The notes: generated from the letters alone by a model not told the origin. A DNA stretch of 64,000 bases from Lewinellaceae bacterium (GCA_020636435.1 JACJXX010000001.1:2249001-2313000), one strand, 5' to 3'; counted from the first letter of the stretch, positions 8,996 through 17,236 are shown. Translations and numbers: made by a program.

Positions 8996-9498
8996 GTTTT
9001 CTGTTTTGTTTCAGCGGGCGCCTCTTTTCCCGATTCCTTTATCATCTTTTTGAGCAAGGATATTTGTCCTAAATGATAGTAGCTGTGTTCAATCACTCCT
9101 TCAATATTTCTCCGGTAATTTCCGTATTTCTCATCTACGAAGGCCTCTTCTAATTTTTCATCCGGCATCAATTCGACGTGACTGGCAAACTTTTCTGCAT
9201 TCATCCACAGGCTGCTCAGCAGGTTGTCCCAATCTTCTTTTGATTGAATTGGCGGAAGGTCGAAACTGAATTTATCCCGAATTTCAAGCGCCCCTCCTTC
9301 GAAAACATTCAGTATTCCGGACAGGTAATAATTAATATGGTAGGCCAGAGCGGCAATCGTGTTTAACGTCCCGATTTTTTGTGTCGCTTGCTTCCAGTCC
9401 ACGCCTGATAGTTGATCCTTGTAATTTGTATTGGCAATCCATTTACCATTTAAAAGGACTTCCCTGAAACGGCTTGCAATTTGATTTGAATTTTCCAT
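8992..9498 (-). CDS. DinB-like four-helix protein
   Basis: 168-residue cytoplasmic protein resembling DinB/YfiT-type putative metal-dependent enzymes. Helices carry conserved-looking histidines: AYHINYYL near 52-59 and IEHSYYHLGQISLLKK near 136-151, the latter being the typical HxxYHxGQ motif. Bacteroidota DinB proteins of unknown substrate have this length. The stop overlaps the next start by ATGA. Confidence 0.85.
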   Translation of the reverse strand: MENSNQIASRFREVLLNGKWIANTNYKDQLSGVDWKQATQKIGTLNTIAALAYHINYYLSGILNVFEGGALEIRDKFSFDLPPIQSKEDWDNLLSSLWMNAEKFASHVELMPDEKLEEAFVDEKYGNYRRNIEGVIEHSYYHLGQISLLKKMIKESGKEAPAETKQKT

Positions 9499-9504
9499 TT
9501 ATTA

Positions 9505-9618
9505 TTAGAGGGTATAGTTATTTGACTTTTCCTTAAATGCTTTAATCATTTCAATGGCGGATTTATGAGGACTGCCAGCAGCTTTTTCAAAATCAGAGGG
9601 TATATCCGGAATACCCGG
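9505..9618 (-). pseudogene. C-terminal gene fragment, unidentified
   Basis: About 37 open codons end in ...DFEKAAGSPHKSAIEMIKAFKEKSNNYTL and a TAA, without any start codon; the frame is closed upstream. Composition looks like a real protein end, and it lies just upstream of the DinB-like gene on the same strand. No family was recognised. Confidence 0.35.
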
Positions 9619-9801
9619 TTACCCGCCTAATGTGGGACACTATTGATGGCGGAGAAGTTGCGGAAGGCTCGGTACCATTCCGATTTCCGACTCTTGTCCA
9701 ACGTTAGAACGGTAGCCTAATACCCCGAAGCCGCTCCCGGCTGCCTACAGCCCGAAAACAGACCCAAATCTGCCTTCAAAATACAAAAAAATGGAAAAGA
9801 T

Positions 9802-10383
9802 TTAGAACCTGTTTGGATTTCGCTTTGAGAGCGAGCGCCGCTCGTCGAAACGCCCGGCCTCCGACGATACCAACTCCGCCGCCAGCCCTCTCACCCGCCC
9901 CTCCAGCTCCGGCATCACCGCTTCCACTTCCGGCGAAAGGCCGATGTGCATCTCCTGCAGTTCAATGATGGAGACGGCGAAGAGATATACTTTGGGCATC
10001 CGCCCCATCACCTGCAGCCCTTCCAGGAGGTCGCGCAGGCCGATGTCGTGGGTGCTCATGGAGCGGGGGAACTCTGAGGAAAAGCGGGGCTCCAGCAGGC
10101 GGATCGTACCGGGCGTGCGCCCGTCGAGCGTGGCGTCGATGAGGATGACGCAGGGGTAGGATGTAAAGTAATCCATGAGGTGGAAGCCGCCGGTGCCGCC
10201 GTCGAGGATGTGCACTCCGGAAGGGAAGGCCTGTTCGGCCAGGCGCTGTGCCAGGTGGACGCCGACGCCTTCGTCGCCCATCAGCAGGTTGCCGATGCCG
10301 AGGATGAGGAGGTTGGCATCGAAGGTTGGGGGCTTTGATCTTGCATCGAAGTCTGGAGACTTCGACGAGCTGGTGGTTTGCAT
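9802..10383 (-). CDS. hyaD: [NiFe]-hydrogenase maturation protease
   Basis: Endopeptidase (HyaD/HupD/HybD family) that removes the C-terminal extension of the large subunit after nickel insertion. 193 residues from the chosen start MQTTSSSKSP; a longer frame to 10476 is rejected because it runs through a GGGAAGT repeat. The motifs GIGNLLMGDEGVGVHL (nickel-sensing acid), LDGGTGGFHLMD (second acid) and MSTHDIGL (His) are all present. It is last in the hydrogenase operon, matching the cleavable tail seen on the large subunit. Confidence 0.93.
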   Translation of the reverse strand: MQTTSSSKSPDFDARSKPPTFDANLLILGIGNLLMGDEGVGVHLAQRLAEQAFPSGVHILDGGTGGFHLMDYFTSYPCVILIDATLDGRTPGTIRLLEPRFSSEFPRSMSTHDIGLRDLLEGLQVMGRMPKVYLFAVSIIELQEMHIGLSPEVEAVMPELEGRVRGLAAELVSSEAGRFDERRSLSKRNPNRF

Positions 10384-10400
10384 GTTGGTGGCTTTTTTCG

Positions 10401-10500
10401 AAGTGGGAAATCGGAAGGCGGAAGTGGGAAGTCGGAAGTGGGAAGTGGGAAATGCGAAGGGCTTCCGCTTTCCCACTTCGCATTTCCGCCTTCCGACTTG
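10401..10500. repeat. Inverted GGAAGTGGGAA word array
   Basis: Tandem variants of GGAAGTGGGAAAT (10401-10460) face their complement (10461-10500). It lies between the cytochrome b stop and the protease start and keeps an open frame through both arms, which explains a spurious N-terminal extension. Confidence 0.75.
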
Positions 10501-10503
10501 GAA

Positions 10504-11253
10504 TCAGACTTTTTGCTTCTCCCGTATCACTTTCCGCTTCAATTCTTCCTTTTCCTTCTCTTCTTCTTCCATTTCCTGCACAAACGCCTCCTCTTCGATA
10601 AACTTCCAGCCGCTGATGATGGAGGACGTCTCCCCCCGGCCCTCTACGTAATCGTGGTAGAATACCAGGTAGACGTGAATGATAGAGAAGACGATAAAGA
10701 ACCACATGGTGGCGTGGTGAATCTGCCGGAGGTCGAAATCGCCGCCGAACAGGCCAGGCACCCAGGTAAACAGGTTGGGCAGCCACCAGTCGCTCATAGC
10801 GGCGTACAGGCCGAAGCCGGTGAGGCACTGCACGGCAAATGCGAGAAATACGAAGAAGTAAATGAAACCGGCCAGGGCATTATGCCCAATGGCGAGGTGC
10901 TCCTTATCCTTTTGCAGCAGGATATCGATCTTGATCACTTCCCACATTTCCTGGAAGAATTTCCGGTTGGTGGGAATGAAGTTCTTCCAGTCGGCATAGC
11001 GGTTGCCGACGAAACCCCAGTAAAGCCGGAAGATGAAGTTGAACAGAAAAATATAGGAAAAGGCAAAGTGGAGGAAACGGTTGATGCCAAACCAGTAGGC
11101 AAAAGATGCTTCCGTCCCCTGCTGAAAGGCGGGCGGGCGGGCGATGATGTAGCCCGTCACACACAACACTACTATGCACAAAGCATTGAGCCAGTGGTAA
11201 AACCGGACGGGTAATTGCCAGACGAATACTCGGCGGAGGTTTTGTGTAGCCAT
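10504..11253 (-). CDS. hyaC: Hydrogenase b-type cytochrome subunit
   Basis: Membrane di-haem cytochrome b (HyaC/HupC/HydC) that anchors the hydrogenase and passes electrons to the quinone pool. 249 residues with four or more helices. Candidate haem histidines are in RFYHWLN (His20), RFLHF (~His62), and the RQIHHATMWFF...IIHVY region (~180-195). The last ~40 residues are a highly charged Glu/Lys cytoplasmic tail, longer than in E. coli HyaC. It lies 65 bp after the large-subunit stop, same strand. Confidence 0.94.
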   Translation of the reverse strand: MATQNLRRVFVWQLPVRFYHWLNALCIVVLCVTGYIIARPPAFQQGTEASFAYWFGINRFLHFAFSYIFLFNFIFRLYWGFVGNRYADWKNFIPTNRKFFQEMWEVIKIDILLQKDKEHLAIGHNALAGFIYFFVFLAFAVQCLTGFGLYAAMSDWWLPNLFTWVPGLFGGDFDLRQIHHATMWFFIVFSIIHVYLVFYHDYVEGRGETSSIISGWKFIEEEAFVQEMEEEEKEKEELKRKVIREKQKV

Positions 11254-11318
11254 TGTATTATGGTTTCCAGATTAGTGTTTGGCTATTGCCCTGACGATAA
11301 ATGCCAGGGCAACAGCAA

Positions 11319-13040
11319 TTACAGCGCCTTCACGCGGCTGACCTGCTTCCCGTCCTCGTCGTACAGGTGCACGGCGCAGGCCATGCACGGGTCGAAGGAG
11401 TGGACGGTGCGCAGGATTTCCAGCGGCTGTTCCGGGTCGGCAACGGGCGTATTATCCGTAAGCGCGGATTCATAGGCCGACATTTTGCCCTCCGGGTCGC
11501 GGGGCGAGGCGTTCCAGGTGGTGGGCACCACCAGCTGGTAATTTTCCAGCTTTTGGTCCTTGATCACACACCAGTGTGCCAGGGCGCCGCGGGGCGCTTC
11601 GGTATGGCCGACGCCCTGAGCGGAAGCTTCCCAGCGTTCGGGGTTAAATTTAGTAGTGTCTGCCATGCGTGTATCGCCATTCCGGATATTGGTCAGCAAT
11701 TCCTCGTAGAAGTTCATCGCCCAGCCGGTGATGAGCTGCGTCTCCAGGCCGCGGGCTGCGGTGCGCCCCAGCGTGGAGAACAGGGCGGTGACCGGCACGT
11801 CCAGTTTGGACAGAGCCATGTCGACCACTTCTTTGAAGTCTTCCCGGCCGCGGGCGTAACCCACCAGCATTCTGGCCAGCGGGCCGACCTCCATTGCGTT
11901 GCCTTTCCAGCGCGGGGTTTTCAGGTAGCTGTATTTCTTATCTACATCGAGGTGTTCGTAGGGCGGTTTGGGCCCGGTATACTTGAGCTTGGTCTCTCCC
12001 TTCCAGGGGTGCAGCCCGGCGCTGTCGCCATCGCCGTATTCATACCAGGAACGGCTGACGAATTCCTGGATCTGGGCGTCTTCGCGCAGGTCTACGTCAT
12101 AGACCTGGCTGATGTCCTTATTCAGGATGGCGCCGGAAGGAATGAGGAAGCTCGACGGGTCGTTGTAGCCGTTGGTGGGCAGGTCGCCGTAGACCAGGTA
12201 GTTGCCCAGTCCGCCTCCGATGGCGCCCCAATCCTTGTAGAAAGAGGCGATGGCCAGCAGGTCGGGGATGTAGACCTGTTCGACGAAGCGTTTGCCTTGT
12301 TCAAAGAGCTGGCCGACATATGACAGGCGCTCGGCGTTGATGACGCTCACATCATCCAGCCCGATGGAGCAGGCCATGCCGCCAACCAGGTAGTTGGGGT
12401 GTGGGTTCTTGCCGCCGAAGATGGCGTGCACCTTGACCATTTCCTTCTGCCATTCGAGGGCTTCCAGGTAGTGAGCCAGGCCAATCAGGTTGACTTCCGC
12501 CGGCAGTTTATAGGCGGGGTGGCCCCAGTAGCCGTTGGCGAAGATGCCAAGTTGCCCACTTTCCACAAAACCTTTAATCCGCTTCTGCAGGTCGGAGAAG
12601 TAACCCGGCGAACTCTTGGGCCAGTTCGATATGCTCTGCGCCAGCTCGGAGGTCGCCTTCGGATCCGCCTGCAGGGCGTTGACCACGTCCACCCAGTCCA
12701 TGGCGTGAAGGTGGTAGAAGTGCACCACGTGGTCGTGCATGTACTGCGCGCAGTACATCAGGTTGCGCACGATCTCGGCATTGGGGGGGATGACGATGCC
12801 GAGGGCGTCCTCCACCGAACGGCAGGAGGCCAGCGAGTGGACGGTAGTGCAAACCCCGCATACCCGGCCGACGAAGGCCCAGGCATCGCGGGGGTCTCTG
12901 CCCTGAAGAATCCTTTCAATAAGGCGGACCATGGTGCCGGAGCTGTATGCGTCCACCACCTTGCCATCCTGAATATCGGCTTCGATGCGCAGGTGGCCTT
13001 CAATCCTGGTGATGGGGTCGACGACTATTCTGTTACTCAT
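11319..13040 (-). CDS. hyaB: [NiFe]-hydrogenase large subunit
   Basis: Catalytic subunit for H2 oxidation, 573 residues, the usual length for group 1 enzymes. The nickel ligands are Cys61 and Cys64 (RVCGVCTTVHS) and Cys552 and Cys555 (DPCMACAVH). His558 marks the cleavage point, leaving a 15-residue tail (LYDEDGKQVSRVKAL) for the protease encoded downstream. The N-terminal DPITRIEGHLRIE motif is intact. It works as a heterodimer with the small subunit at the periplasmic side of the membrane. It lies 56 bp after hyaA. Confidence 0.97.
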   Translation of the reverse strand: MSNRIVVDPITRIEGHLRIEADIQDGKVVDAYSSGTMVRLIERILQGRDPRDAWAFVGRVCGVCTTVHSLASCRSVEDALGIVIPPNAEIVRNLMYCAQYMHDHVVHFYHLHAMDWVDVVNALQADPKATSELAQSISNWPKSSPGYFSDLQKRIKGFVESGQLGIFANGYWGHPAYKLPAEVNLIGLAHYLEALEWQKEMVKVHAIFGGKNPHPNYLVGGMACSIGLDDVSVINAERLSYVGQLFEQGKRFVEQVYIPDLLAIASFYKDWGAIGGGLGNYLVYGDLPTNGYNDPSSFLIPSGAILNKDISQVYDVDLREDAQIQEFVSRSWYEYGDGDSAGLHPWKGETKLKYTGPKPPYEHLDVDKKYSYLKTPRWKGNAMEVGPLARMLVGYARGREDFKEVVDMALSKLDVPVTALFSTLGRTAARGLETQLITGWAMNFYEELLTNIRNGDTRMADTTKFNPERWEASAQGVGHTEAPRGALAHWCVIKDQKLENYQLVVPTTWNASPRDPEGKMSAYESALTDNTPVADPEQPLEILRTVHSFDPCMACAVHLYDEDGKQVSRVKAL

Positions 13041-13096
13041 GATTATTTTTTTTTGAGGACTGGCAAGTTTTTGAAACTTGCCAATCCTAATAAGGC

Positions 13097-14215
13097 TTAG
13101 GATAATGCTTGATCAGACTCTATGCCTTCGGCAATCAGCCCGTCGATGAGCTTCTTCTTGCGCAGGTTGGTGCCGATGGCGTGCGCGGTAATGCCGACGG
13201 CAGTAACCCCGGCGGCAACAGCGCCGATCTTGTCGGCATTGCTTTCGATGCCAAAGCCCGGGAAGTTGGTGAGGCGGCGGTAGAACGGCCCGTTGTCCCA
13301 GAAGTTCTCCTCGCTGCAGCCGATGCAGCCGTGGCCGGACTGGATGGGGAAGCTGGTTCCGTTGTTCCACTTCGTTACGCCACACGCGTTATAGGTCATC
13401 GGCCCGCGGCAGCCTACCTTATAGAGGCAGTACCCTTTCTTTGCATTTTCGTCGTCGAAGCTTTCCACAAACAAGCCGGCATCGTAGAACGGGCGGCGGT
13501 AGCAGGTGTCGTGCACCCGCTTGGAGTAGAACGCCTTGGGGCGCCCGATGCGGTCCAGTTCCGGAATGCGCCCGAAGGTAACCAAATGCACCAGCACCCC
13601 GGCCATCACTTCACCGATGGGCGGGCAGCCCGGCACCTTGATGATGGGTTTGCCTTTCACCAGCTTGTGGATGGGCGTCGCGCCAGTTGGGTTGGGCTTG
13701 GCGGCCTGCACACAACCGTTGCAGGCGCAGCTGCCCCAGCCGATGATGGCCTTGGCGCCGGCGGCTGTCTCCTGGAGGATGTCTACAGCCGAGCGCCCTC
13801 CGATGCAGCAGTATACACCATCTTCGTACACCGGCACCGACCCTTCTACACACAACACATACTCGCCGGGGAAATCTTCCATCGTTTTATGCATCGCTGC
13901 CTCCGCCTGATGGCCGGAAGCCGCCATCAGGGTCTCGGTGTAGTCCAGCGATATTTTGTCCAGAATGACATCCGCTACTATGGGATGGGAAGAACGGATG
14001 AAAGATTCACTGCAGCAGGTGCACTCCTGAAAGTGCATCCAGATGACCGGCACCCGAGAGTTGGACTTCAAGGCTTCGGCCACCTGCGCCGCTCCGGAGG
14101 CCTGAAGGCCCATATAAGCGGCAATAGTGGTGCAAAACTTCATGAAATCGCGACGGGAGTAGCCTTTCTGGCGCAGTTCTTCGTAGTAGGTGGGTCGATT
14201 GCTTGAAGGCGTCAT
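13097..14215 (-). CDS. hyaA: [NiFe]-hydrogenase small subunit, O2-tolerant type
   Basis: Iron-sulfur subunit, 372 residues. A Tat signal (YSRRDFMKF, 19-27) is followed by the mature domain and a C-terminal membrane anchor (~325-347). The proximal cluster site has six cysteines: 65, 67 and 68 in ECTCCSE, 163 and 168 in GSCACNGC, and 197 in PGCPP. Cys67 and Cys168 replace the glycines of O2-sensitive enzymes, as in E. coli Hyd-1, and indicate a [4Fe-3S] cluster and oxygen tolerance (group 1d). The medial and distal cluster motifs (CYRRPFYD, GCRGPMTYNAC, GHGCIGCSE) are intact. It is first in the operon hyaABCD. Confidence 0.97.
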   Translation of the reverse strand: MTPSSNRPTYYEELRQKGYSRRDFMKFCTTIAAYMGLQASGAAQVAEALKSNSRVPVIWMHFQECTCCSESFIRSSHPIVADVILDKISLDYTETLMAASGHQAEAAMHKTMEDFPGEYVLCVEGSVPVYEDGVYCCIGGRSAVDILQETAAGAKAIIGWGSCACNGCVQAAKPNPTGATPIHKLVKGKPIIKVPGCPPIGEVMAGVLVHLVTFGRIPELDRIGRPKAFYSKRVHDTCYRRPFYDAGLFVESFDDENAKKGYCLYKVGCRGPMTYNACGVTKWNNGTSFPIQSGHGCIGCSEENFWDNGPFYRRLTNFPGFGIESNADKIGAVAAGVTAVGITAHAIGTNLRKKKLIDGLIAEGIESDQALS

Positions 14216-14309
14216 GGCTGCTAAGGTTTGATTTTTAAACTATCCGGGATTGCCGAATATTATTTGACATCTTGGGTGTAAAGAAAAATCATTGCAAGTA
14301 TCTGTTATA

Positions 14310-14321
14310 TGATATATATCA
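14310..14321. promoter_or_regulatory. CRP/FNR-like dyad 1
   Basis: TGATATATATCA is a perfect palindrome matching the core TGAT-N4-ATCA of FNR-type sites. It sits in the divergent gap between hyaA and the His-rich membrane gene, 95 bp before hyaA. Confidence 0.5.
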
Positions 14322-14331
14322 GCATTTTGTC

Positions 14332-14345
14332 GTGACTTTTATCAC
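14332..14345. promoter_or_regulatory. CRP/FNR-like dyad 2
   Basis: GTGACTTTTATCAC matches GTGA-N6-TCAC of CRP-type sites. Its centre is 23 bp from the centre of the first dyad, about two helical turns. Confidence 0.5.
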
Positions 14346-14414
14346 TCCTATAGCCATGCAAGCCGCTTATTTTTGGGGGTGAAGCATTCATTTTGTTCTA
14401 AAAACTTTATAGCG

Positions 14415-14624
14415 ATGTCTCGTAAAATCCTTTTCCTTTTGCCGGCTCTGCTCAGCCTCCCGCTGATCACCCAGGCCCACGACGGCCACGGTTTTTTCCA
14501 CGGCAATGAGTTTGCCCATTATCTCAGCTCTCCGGGGCACGCCATTCCGCTGATGCTGGTGGTAGCGGCGGCCGTAGCGCTGGCCGTTTACTGGAGAAGG
14601 AGCCGGGCGGAAGACAATGTGTAA
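14415..14624 (+). CDS. Small His-rich membrane protein next to hyp genes
   Basis: 69 residues from MSRKILFLLPALL; the upstream in-frame ATG at 14373 would put polar residues before the signal sequence, so the later start is preferred. Signal or first helix (1-20), a short histidine-rich extracytoplasmic loop (HDGHGFFHGNEFAHYL...GHAIP), a second helix (~43-60) and a short charged tail. It is much shorter than HupE/UreJ nickel permeases. The His-rich loop and position ahead of hypAB suggest metal handling for hydrogenase maturation; this is inference from context. Confidence 0.75.
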   Translation: MSRKILFLLPALLSLPLITQAHDGHGFFHGNEFAHYLSSPGHAIPLMLVVAAAVALAVYWRRSRAEDNV

Positions 14625-14697
14625 AAGTGTAAAAGTTGAAATGTGTAAACGGCGCGGGGCCAACTGCCAAACACCGCTCACGTTTACACACTTAAAC
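14619..14697. repeat. Inverted GTGTAAA word array
   Basis: Left arm GTGTAAAAGTGTAAAAG overlaps the stop of the small membrane gene; the right arm CGTTTACACACTTAAAC ends 7 bp before the hypA ATG, so it forms the hypA leader. Confidence 0.7.
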
Positions 14698-14704
14698 CTC
14701 AACC

Positions 14705-15052
14705 ATGCATGAACTCTCCATCGTCATGAGCATTGTGGATTCCGCCCGGGAGCAGGTGGCCAAACACGGCGCATCACGGGTGGAAAGCATCGGCCTGGAG
14801 ATCGGCACCCTGGCCGGCATCGAGCCGGACGCCCTGGAATTCGCCTGGGAAGCCGCCGTGCCGGAAACAGTTCTGGCCGGCGCCGAGCGCCACATTCATT
14901 ATGTTCAGGCCAGGGCAAAATGTACCGGCTGTGGAGAGGAGTTCGACATACAACAGCTCTTTGAGCCCTGCCCTCATTGCGGGGAGTACTTCAATGACCT
15001 GGTGCAGGGGAAAGAGCTTCGGATAAAAACGATGACGCTGGTGACGAATTGA
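14705..15052 (+). CDS. hypA: Hydrogenase nickel incorporation protein HypA
   Basis: Nickel metallochaperone of 115 residues that works with HypB to load Ni into the large subunit. The N-terminal Met-His-Glu (nickel site) requires this start. The zinc site is CTGC...CPHC (Cys73, 76, 89, 92 approximately), the usual two CxxC pairs. Part of the hypABC group running away from the structural operon; the stop codon lies inside the left arm of a repeat array. Confidence 0.96.
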   Translation: MHELSIVMSIVDSAREQVAKHGASRVESIGLEIGTLAGIEPDALEFAWEAAVPETVLAGAERHIHYVQARAKCTGCGEEFDIQQLFEPCPHCGEYFNDLVQGKELRIKTMTLVTN

Positions 15053-15180
15053 TTTTTGATTTGCGATTTTTGATTTGCAATTTTTGATTTGCGATTTGTG
15101 GGCAGCACATCGGGTAGCAGCTCCTCGGCGAAAAATCAAAAATCAAACGTCAAAAATCAAACGTCAAAAATCAAAAAACG
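15051..15180. repeat. Inverted GATTTTTGA word array
   Basis: Left arm: four GATTTTTGATTTGC-like words; right arm: CAAAAATCAAACGT-like words (15131-15180). The spacer holds CAGCACATCGGGTAGCAG. It lies between hypA and hypB, overlapping the hypA stop codon. Confidence 0.8.
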
Positions 15181-15205
15181 TCCTGGTCAAAAAAATCCAA
15201 TCATC

Positions 15206-16087
15206 ATGTGCAGCACTTGCGGATGCAATCAACCTTCGGACGCGGTCACCATCACCCTAATCGGTGAAGAGGAACAACAACCCGGCCACGAGCATCACCA
15301 TCATGGCCATGAACACAGCCATAGCCATGAGCATCATCATGGCCATCACCACCATAGCCACGACCATAATCACGAGGGGCACCACCACCACCATAGCCAC
15401 AGTCACCATGAGCACGAGCACGGGCATAGCCACGGCAAGACCGTCGTAGAGCTGGAACAGGACATCCTGCAGCAAAACAACCTGCTGGCCGAGCGCAACC
15501 GCGGCTTCCTGGAAGCCAAAGACATCCTGGCGCTCAACCTGGTCAGCTCGCCCGGCTCGGGCAAGACCAGCCTGCTGGAACGCACGCTCAAAGACCTTGC
15601 CGGCGAGTTCAGTTGCTGCGTCATCGAAGGCGACCAGCAGACGAGCAACGACGCCGACCGCATTGCCGCCACCGGCGCGCCCGTGGTGCAGATCAACACC
15701 GGCAAGGGCTGCCACCTCGACTCCGACATGGTCAACAAGGCCCTGAAAAAGCTGAAGCCGGCAGATGGTTCTTTGCTCTTCATCGAGAACGTCGGCAACC
15801 TGGTCTGCCCTTCCCTCTTCGACCTGGGCGAGGCGGCCCGCGTGGTCATCATCTCCGTCACCGAAGGAGACGACAAGCCCATTAAGTACCCGGACATGTT
15901 CCATTCCTCCCAGCTTTGCATCATCAACAAGATCGACCTGCTGCCCTACGTACAGTTTGATGTGGAGAAAACCAAGGAGTACGCCCGCCGGGTCAACCAC
16001 CACCTGGAGTTCATCGAGCTTTCAGCGACGAGCGGGGAGGGGATGGAGGCGTGGTATGAGTGGCTGAAACAACGTGTAAATGTGTAA
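15206..16087 (+). CDS. hypB: Hydrogenase nickel incorporation GTPase HypB
   Basis: GTPase (293 residues) that stores and delivers nickel with HypA. MCSTCGC at the N-terminus is the high-affinity Ni motif CxxCGC and fixes the start; an upstream ATG at 15089 runs through the repeat array. A histidine-rich region with about 30 His follows (residues ~29-80), typical of nickel-storing HypB. The G domain has the P-loop SSPGSGKTS, EGDQQTSNDA (switch) and NKIDLLPY (guanine specificity). The last codons (…RVNV) are written by a GTGTAAA-type repeat. Confidence 0.96.
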   Translation: MCSTCGCNQPSDAVTITLIGEEEQQPGHEHHHHGHEHSHSHEHHHGHHHHSHDHNHEGHHHHHSHSHHEHEHGHSHGKTVVELEQDILQQNNLLAERNRGFLEAKDILALNLVSSPGSGKTSLLERTLKDLAGEFSCCVIEGDQQTSNDADRIAATGAPVVQINTGKGCHLDSDMVNKALKKLKPADGSLLFIENVGNLVCPSLFDLGEAARVVIISVTEGDDKPIKYPDMFHSSQLCIINKIDLLPYVQFDVEKTKEYARRVNHHLEFIELSATSGEGMEAWYEWLKQRVNV

Positions 16088-16128
16088 GCGTGTAAATGTC
16101 TCGGACGCCTCTTTTACACTTTTACACC
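16073..16128. repeat. Inverted GTGTAAA word array at hypB end
   Basis: Three GTGTAAA-like words overlap the last codons and stop of hypB; TTTTACAC words form the opposing arm at 16112-16128. It lies 66 bp before hypC. Confidence 0.7.
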
Positions 16129-16193
16129 TCACAGCCCCTGATTGCAGGAATATTCTAATGACTCTACAGCCGAACCAAAAAATAATAAACGAT

Positions 16194-16460
16194 ATGTGCC
16201 TGGCCATTCCCGGAAAAATAACCGCCATCCCCACCGTCCTGGACGACTTATTTCGCGTCGCCAAGGTCTCTTTTGGGGGCATACAGAAAGACGTTGACCT
16301 CACCATGGTGCCCGAGGCGCAGATCGGGGATTATGTGCTCGTCCATGTGGGCGTAGCGATCAGTGTAGTGGATGAGGAGGAGGCGAAGAAGACGTTTGAG
16401 TACCTGCAGCAGATCGGGGAGTTGGAGGAGTTGGGGCCGGAAGGGGAAGCCACGGGTTGA
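16194..16460 (+). CDS. hypC: Hydrogenase assembly chaperone HypC
   Basis: 88-residue HypC/HybG/HupF chaperone that carries the Fe(CN)2CO unit with HypD and hands it to the large subunit. It must start at MCLAIPGK because Cys2 is the catalytic ligand; earlier in-frame ATGs are rejected. The conserved VSFGGIQKDVDLTMV and GDYVLVHVGVAI blocks are present. hypD, hypE and hypF are not in the window and must lie elsewhere. Confidence 0.95.
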   Translation: MCLAIPGKITAIPTVLDDLFRVAKVSFGGIQKDVDLTMVPEAQIGDYVLVHVGVAISVVDEEEAKKTFEYLQQIGELEELGPEGEATG

Positions 16461-16522
16461 ATTGTTGCATGGTTGAATTGTTGCATGGTTGAATTGTTAA
16501 ATGGCTCAATTGTTAAATGGCC
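16460..16522. repeat. TTGAATTGTTGCATGG tandem words
   Basis: Four imperfect ~16-bp units (TTGAATTGTTGCATGG, then ...TTAAATGG). The complementary words (AATTCAACAATTTAGCAATTG) reappear at about 55860-55885. Confidence 0.65.
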
Positions 16523-16530
16523 TGCTGTCA

Positions 16531-17025
16531 CTATACCCACATCCCCTGCCTCCAAATCGCCTTAAACATATCCCACTCTCCCATCCTTTTATCCTTTTTT
16601 ACCACTTCTTCCGGCAGGGCCGCCATCAGCTCGTCGAAGTTCTCGAACAGGTAGCCCAGGATGAGGGCGACTACCCTGCCCTGTTTCACCAACAACAAAG
16701 TTCGGCGCTCGATGCTGCCATCGGGATGGCGGCGGCGGTAGATGCCGTCGAGCTCCCGGAAGGTGTATACCCTCTGCCCGTTGCCAAAAACGCTGGTGAG
16801 GATGATGCGGTAGCTGTCAATCTGTACCCGTTTCAGGGACAGGCAAGCTACTACCGGCAGCACAACAAACAGGCTGAAAAAGGCCGTATACGCCAGCTTT
16901 TTCCACAATACAACTTCCGTCTCAACCCATACGAAGATGATCAGCGCCAGGTAAACCATGAACAGCAGGAAGCTGAAGACGACGCCTTCGGAGGTGTAGG
17001 TGAATTGGAACCGGGAGTGTACCAT
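16531..17025 (-). CDS. Two-helix membrane protein with PH-like tail
   Basis: 164 residues, function unknown. Two adjacent helices (about 14-34 and 43-62) are followed by a soluble domain whose pattern (KRVQIDSYRIILTSVFGNGQRVYTFRELDGIYRRR) looks like a bacterial PH/YcxB-type beta domain; that resemblance is tentative. It is convergent with hypC and probably unrelated to the hydrogenase. Upstream (17078-17236) is a miniature element. Confidence 0.75.
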   Translation of the reverse strand: MVHSRFQFTYTSEGVVFSFLLFMVYLALIIFVWVETEVVLWKKLAYTAFFSLFVVLPVVACLSLKRVQIDSYRIILTSVFGNGQRVYTFRELDGIYRRRHPDGSIERRTLLLVKQGRVVALILGYLFENFDELMAALPEEVVKKDKRMGEWDMFKAIWRQGMWV

Positions 17026-17077
17026 TTAGGGTGAAAAAGAAGTTTTTTGAGACCGTTTTTTGCAAATCCTGCTCTTA

Positions 17078-17236
17078 GGGATTGCGCCACAATAACTTAC
17101 CCATTTAGAGTCGTTCTTTTGCGCGCTGGCTGCGTTGCCAAGCCTCGCCGCAGCTATGGCTGCGCCTGCGTTTGGCGCCTTGCCAGCACACAAAATAACT
17201 TCCTCTATTCTGAGCAACTTATTATTGCGCAATCCC
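17078..17236. mobile_element. Miniature inverted-repeat element, GGGATTGCGC type
   Basis: 159 bp, flanked by TTA on both sides (17075-17077 and 17237-17239). The arms GGGATTGCGCCACAATAA and the complement of TTATTATTGCGCAATCCC pair. The core CTGCGTTGCC...GGCGCCTTGCC resembles the GGCACGA family. The right-hand TTA is read on the minus strand as the TAA stop of the neighbouring CotH gene. Confidence 0.85.

Noticed and set aside
14415..14624. Assignment of the small membrane protein as HupE/UreJ
   Set aside because: Only two helices and 69 residues; HupE/UreJ have six or more helices and ~190 residues.
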